The position numbers and the translations under genes were made by a program. A DNA stretch of 64,000 bases from Cryptomeria japonica. Taxonomy: Eukaryota; Streptophyta; Pinopsida; Cupressales; Cupressaceae. The notes beneath the pieces are model-generated. The model saw nothing but the letters and a program-made list of their open reading frames with translations. It was not told the origin of the DNA and did not search any database. Positions 59,491 through 64,000 of the stretch are shown here, in pieces. Location of the stretch: contig NC_081407.1 of the NCBI RefSeq assembly GCF_030272615.1, positions 380,205,179 through 380,269,178 on the forward strand. Reading direction: 5' to 3'. Numbering within the stretch: the first letter of the stretch is position 1; each line of letters opens with the position of its first letter.

Positions 59491-60791
59491 CTAAACAGGA
59501 TCTATGGTAGATAATCTAACAACACCATTGGGAAAAGTCTCAACTATCTCATAAGGGCCTAACCATCTAGTCTGCAATTTTCCTAAGTTATCTTTGTACC
59601 TGAAATCATAGAGAAGATCCCAATCACCCTGCTTGAATGATTTATCCCTGACATAACAATCATGCCATTTCATGCGCTGATTCTGAATAGATTCAGTATG
59701 CTACAGGGCAGATTTTCGTATTTCATCCAAAGCATTAAGTTGCAGGATCCTTTCTTCTTGTGTTGCAGAAAGTGTCATATCTAAGGAAATAGTCGTTCTC
59801 AAAGTTTTATGTTCAAACTTAATAGGCATCATTGCTTTTGTCCCATACACCATTTGAAATGGTGTAAACCATGTTGTATTTTTCCAAGTGGTTCTATAAG
59901 CCCATACAGCCTCAAAGAGTCTGCTACACCAATATTTCTGTTGAGGGCTACTATTTTCGTTAATACTGATTCAAGCTCCCTGTTAGTAACCTCTTCCTGT
60001 CCATTAGCCTGTGGATGATAAGGAGTGGATTTCCTGTGCCTGACATTGTATTCATTAACTAAGGCTATGATCAGAGTAGAAATAAATTGTGCCCCTTGAT
60101 TTGTTACTATTTCTCTAGGAACTCCATACTGAGTGAAAATTTCTTCATATAAGAACTTGGCCACTTTATTATCTTGGGCATGCTTGAAGGCTTTGACCTC
60201 TAACCATTTAGTAACATAATCAGTACAAATAAGAATATAGGAGCGACCATTAGATGGTAGATCAATTGGTCCAACAAAGTCTAATCCCCATTTGTCAAAT
60301 GGCTTAACAACCACTTGTGTGTGTAGAGGCATTTCATCAGACCGAGTTGGTCTGCCCATTCTTTGACACCTGTCACATTTCTTGTTGTATTGAGTTGCAT
60401 CCTTGTGCAAGGTTGGCAAATAGTACCTTGTAGTTAATATCTTAAAAGTTGTTCTTTTGACTGCAAAGTGACCTCCATAAGTTTCATCATGACAAGCATG
60501 AAGTATGTCATATGTCTCATCTTCCCTTACACAGCGCCTCATAACCTGATCTGGACCTGTGTAAAATAAGCAATCTAAAATCCAAGAGAAGTTAAAAAAA
60601 AGTTCTACTAGTAGTCTCTTTTCTTTGGGTGAGAAATGTGGGGGTGTCTTGTTAGCTGCAAGGTAGTTGGCTATGTCACCATACCATGGTCTATTGGAAA
60701 TAATAGAAAATAGATGCTCATCTGAAAATGCATCATTAATGACTTCACTGTTGTCTGGTGTTTGAATCCTTGACAAAAAATCTGCCACCAC
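59491..60791 (-). mobile_element. Gypsy C integrase, fossil
   Basis: Minus strand. The zinc region has HACHDETYGGHFAVKRTTFK and CDRCQRMGRPTRS (60,510-60,350). The catalytic core has WGLDFVGPIDLP, ICTDYVTKWLEVKAFKHAQ and YGVPREIVTNQGAQFIS (60,290-60,080), then YHPQANGQEE. The C-terminal part at 59,673-59,491 has LGKLQTRWLGPYEIVE, the GPY module. No chromodomain is present. Confidence 0.9.
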
Positions 60792-60833
60792 ATTTGCTTT
60801 TCCAGGCTTATCAATGATAGTAATATCAAATTC

Positions 60834-62153
60834 TTACATTAGTAACAACCATCTTTCTAATCTACCTGTAATGGAGCTTTTGTTCATGAGGTACCTGATG
60901 GTTGCATGATCAGTATGCAAAAATATTTGATATCTTGTTATATAGTGCTTAAATGTATTAAGGGCATAGATGACAACTAACATCTCTTTTTCAATAATAG
61001 TATAATTTAGTTCAGGTCCTTGCAAATTTTTACTAATGTAATAAATTGCATTTTCTAAAATTCCTTGCTTCTGCCCCAAAACTGCTCCTATTGAAAAATC
61101 AGATGCATCAGTATGAATGTGAAAAGGAACTGACCAATTAGGTCCTTTAAGTACAAGGGCTTGAGTTAAGGCTTCTTTTAGTTTAGAAAATGCATCTTCA
61201 CATTGAACTGTCCATTCAAACTCAACATCCTTTGTCAATAAAGAATACAATGGCCCTGCTATTTGACTAAAACTTTGGATAAATCGCCTATAGTATCCTG
61301 CACGGCCTAGAAAACTTCTCACATCCTTTTGTTTAATAGAGGTAGGAAGATTAAGTATTACCTCAATTTTAGCTGGATCTACTTGAATACATGTTTGAGA
61401 GATTTGATGCCCCAACATTATTCCTTCCTGCATCATCATAAAACATTTTTCACTATTGAGGGATAGATTGTGATCTTCACATCACTGCAATACTTTTGTT
61501 AGATTTTGTAATGCCTCCTTAAATGTAGTTCCATATGTAGTAAAATCATCCATATAAATTTCCATACAATCATGGGATATGTCTAAAATTATACTGAGAA
61601 CTGCCCTTTGAAAGGTTGCAGGAGCATTACATAAACCAAAAGGAAGGACTGAATAGGCATATGTTCCCCAAGGGCAGGTAAAGGTGGTCTTCTCTTGATC
61701 TTCTGGAGCTATTCTGATTTGGTTATAACCACTAAATCCATCCAAAAATTAAAAGTATTGCTTACCTGCTAGAGAGTCTAACACTTGATCTATAAATGGT
61801 AGTGGGAAATGATCCTTTTTAGTAGTAGTGTTGAGCTCCCTATAGTCCACAAAAACTCTCCATTTTCCTCCTTTCTTGGGAACTATAACCAGAGGAGAAA
61901 CCCATTGACTATCTGAAATAGGGTAGATGAATCCTACATGAAGCAATTTTTGCAGTTCCTCTTTAACTATTTCCCTTAAAGTAGGATTAATCCTTCTCTG
62001 AGGTTGTCTAATTGGTTTACAATCCTCTTTGATATAAATTCTATGGGTACACAATGTAGGATTTAATCCTTTCATGTCTTGATAATCCCATGCAAAAGCT
62101 TGTTGTTGGGCTTTGAGTAGTTCTATTAATGACAATCTTTGTTCTGCTGGCAA
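60834..62153 (-). mobile_element. Gypsy C reverse transcriptase and RNase H, fossil
   Basis: Minus strand. The sequence starts with MPAEQRLSLIELLKAQQQAF, then GFIYPISDSQWVSPLVIVPK and VFVDYRELNTTTKKDHFPLP (62,153-61,760), DGFSGYNQIRIAPEDQEKTT and the active-site word YMDDFTTYG (61,745-61,540). It continues with RSFLGRAGYYRRFIQSFSQI and RNase H words HTDASDFSIGAVLGQ and YTIIEKEMLVVIYALNTFKH (61,330-60,960). The pattern is closest to Athila-type gypsy polymerases. Confidence 0.92.
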
Positions 62154-62743
62154 TTGACCATTGATATTTAGATTTCTCCCTGTAGCAACTTCTATTGGAA
62201 TTATTGATTCTGTATTAGATATTTCAAATAGACAAGAGGTTTGAATCTCCTGTGTAGCAATGTGTGAAACATATCTATGGTTGCAGGAGAATTTAATAAG
62301 CTTGCAGATTGAAGAAGGGTATGCAGAGGACTTACTGGTATACCCACTGACTACGGAGTTGTTCCATAATGATTCCTTATGATGTTGGAAAGTATTGTAT
62401 CATCCTCTTGAAGTGCTATGAATGGATCCCTTGATAACATCATTAGTTGTTGAATGAAGTTAATTTCCTCTGCTTCTTCTCCTATGTTTGGCTACACTAC
62501 TCATTCTTGGTCAAGTTGAGGTTGTGTTGGAGAATAGAGTGCAAGTGTTTTAGTAGTAATACCATCTGAAATTGTCATATCTCCAGACCTACAACCTATA
62601 TATGCATTAGTTGTTGCTAGCCAAGGTCTTCCCAAAATAATTGGATATCCTCCTAATGTTGCCTTGGGAGAGAGGATTATAAAATCAGCAGGATATTCCC
62701 AAGAATCTAATGTGACAACAATATCTTCAACAATTCCTTCGGA

Positions 62744-63869
62744 CTAAACAGTTGAGCTATCAGCAAGCTGCAGGACTGTTGGAGTTGATCTGAGATTAGT
62801 AATGTTGAGTCGATGCATGAAATCCTTAGTCATCACATTTATTGCTTCTCCTAGGTCTATCAAGGCATTTTTGATTTGAGTTCCATTAATAACTATCTTG
62901 ACAATAGGGCTACTTGGATCAGAATATTTAGGGACTGTTATTTTTCCCAACATAATATCAACCAATTGTCCTACTACATGCACTGTTGTTGGATCCTTTT
63001 TCTTCCTCCCAGGTTTCTTCAAACATGCATCTTTAATAGCTTTGCCATATATGGGAAAATCTTTAATAACTTGGAACAATGGAATTTTAACACATATATG
63101 TTTTAGTTGATCAATAAGATCAAATGCTATATCATCCTGCTACCTAGATATTTCTAATTCTAACCTTTGAGTAAATGGGGGAGTTCTTATAGGTATATTA
63201 GGGGTTTCTGACTGCTAAACTTGCTCAAGATTTCTAGATTTATTAGGCATGCTTTCTTGAGCAGTATCCTTTGCTAGTAACTTTGTTATGACTGGAGGAG
63301 ATGGAGTAGGCAATGTTGTCCCTAATCTCAGATGAATATCACTTATATTGAGAGAATATGCAAGATAGTTATTAGGATTAGTTGAAAAGACTTGTTGTTG
63401 TTGTGGTTTATTATTTGGATTTGGAACAGGTTGAGTTGGCAATTGAGTTGGCTTCGGTGGAGAAGAATTAGGAGCTGGTGGCATTAAAGCTGGTTGTTGG
63501 GACTATTGTTGTGGTTGCAGGAACCCTGGTGACTGGTTTACCCATTGTTGTCCTCCCCTCCATTGTGGTGACTGCTACCAGTTACCTTGAGGGGGAGACC
63601 AATTCCCTTGTGGCTAATGCCATTGAGATGAGGAATTCTAGATCTCCTTCTGACAAATTAAAGACACTACCAGTTAGTACATAGGTTTCTGCAAAAGGGT
63701 TTATTTCAGGTGCTTGATCTGATCTTATATCTTGAGTAGAATGCGAGGGAAGAAATATTCCTAATGCATCCCTTCTCCTTCTATGCATGCATCTTAATGA
63801 AATAAATTCATAAAGCTAATTAAAAAACTTAAAGCTAACAGTTTACAACAGATTCTTATCTTGGCACCA
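62744..63869 (-). mobile_element. Gypsy C gag-like and protease region, fossil
   Basis: Minus strand. A Pro/Asn/Gln-rich gag-like part lies at about 63,790-63,220. Protease follows with VKIVINGTQIKNALIDLGEA and INVMTKDFMHRL (62,910-62,810); the family word is usually ALIDLGASIN.M. A segment with FPIYGKAIKDACLKKPGRKK precedes it at 63,070-63,000, typical of Athila-type elements. The whole gag region is short compared with the family. Confidence 0.75.
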
Positions 63870-63887
63870 TCCCCAGCAACGATGCCA
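63870..63887 (-). promoter_or_regulatory. Gypsy C primer binding site (aspartate tRNA type)
   Basis: On the minus strand tggcatcgttgctgggga lies four bases after the end of the 5' LTR. It differs by two bases from tggcgccgttgccgggga, the aspartate-tRNA primer site typical of Athila and Tat gypsy elements. Confidence 0.85.
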
Positions 63888-63891
63888 AAAA

Positions 63892-64000
63892 TGTTGGTCC
63901 TCTTAACTGGAATGGTAACTAAGGGATAAAATGCAATTCAGAAATTGGATATCCGTAATTAGCTAACTTTTCCCATGACAAAGGCTCATTTAGTTATCAA
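63892..64000 (-). repeat. Gypsy C 5' LTR, inner end only
   Basis: The sequence starts tgttggtcctcttaactgga in plus orientation and continues past the window edge. From about 63,918 it matches the 3' LTR copy at 55,133 onward with several substitutions. Confidence 0.85.

Larger units (their letters stand above)
55133..64000 (-). mobile_element. Gypsy C: Ty3/gypsy Athila-like element with an extra 3' reading frame, fossil
   Basis: The element reads on the minus strand. The 3' LTR begins at about 55,133; the 5' LTR begins at 63,892 and runs out of the window. In element order there is a primer site, a short gag-like part, protease, reverse transcriptase, RNase H, integrase and then a long extra coding region on the same strand (listed separately). 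Athila-like traits are the aspartate-tRNA primer site, the active-site word YMDDF and the extra frame after integrase. It is broken in a moderate number of places and is less decayed than gypsy A. As the innermost of the stack it is the youngest of the three. Confidence 0.88.

Overview
This is nuclear DNA from a seed plant, most likely a conifer or other gymnosperm. The sequence is AT-rich and gene-poor. It holds two host genes, old plant-type LINEs carrying RNase H, long Ty1/copia and Ty3/gypsy elements, and a diverged open reading frame family that I associate with conifer repeats. The conifer assignment is inference; no organelle or marker gene fixes the genus.

Region by region. 1-1,015: on the minus strand, a probable caulimovirid-like remnant and the RNase H end of a LINE. 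2,608-3,238 (minus): the first two exons of a DUF1218 membrane-protein gene of the VCC/DEAL type; the third exon is not visible. 4,168-9,910 (plus): a nearly full-length but decayed L1-type LINE with ORF1, endonuclease, reverse transcriptase and RNase H. 10,486-12,375 (plus): a decayed coding unit carrying a domain that also appears at the other end of the window. 13,918-21,129 (minus): a complete copia element with both LTRs, primer site, purine tract and a 5-base target duplication. 24,096-24,878 (plus): an intact single-exon steroid 5-alpha-reductase gene (DET2). 25,300-41,800: mostly noncoding DNA with two-copy tandem duplications, two LINE pieces, a small foldback element, long TA tracts and a pogo/Tigger-like transposase fragment. 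41,801-64,000: three LTR elements stacked into each other, all on the minus strand: gypsy A, copia B placed in an LTR of A, and gypsy C placed in an LTR of B.

The two host genes look unrelated in function. DET2 acts in brassinosteroid synthesis at the endoplasmic reticulum. The VCC/DEAL-type protein belongs to a family linked to leaf symmetry and vein patterning. Everything else is transposon history.

The most unusual material is (1) a long extra reading frame downstream of the integrase of gypsy C, whose N-terminal domain recurs in the unit at 10.5-12.4 kb, and (2) a second, archaeal-type RNase H in gypsy A lying between protease and reverse transcriptase. LTR elements and virus-like pieces are described only as fossils. 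All calls come from reading the sequence by eye; no search was run.
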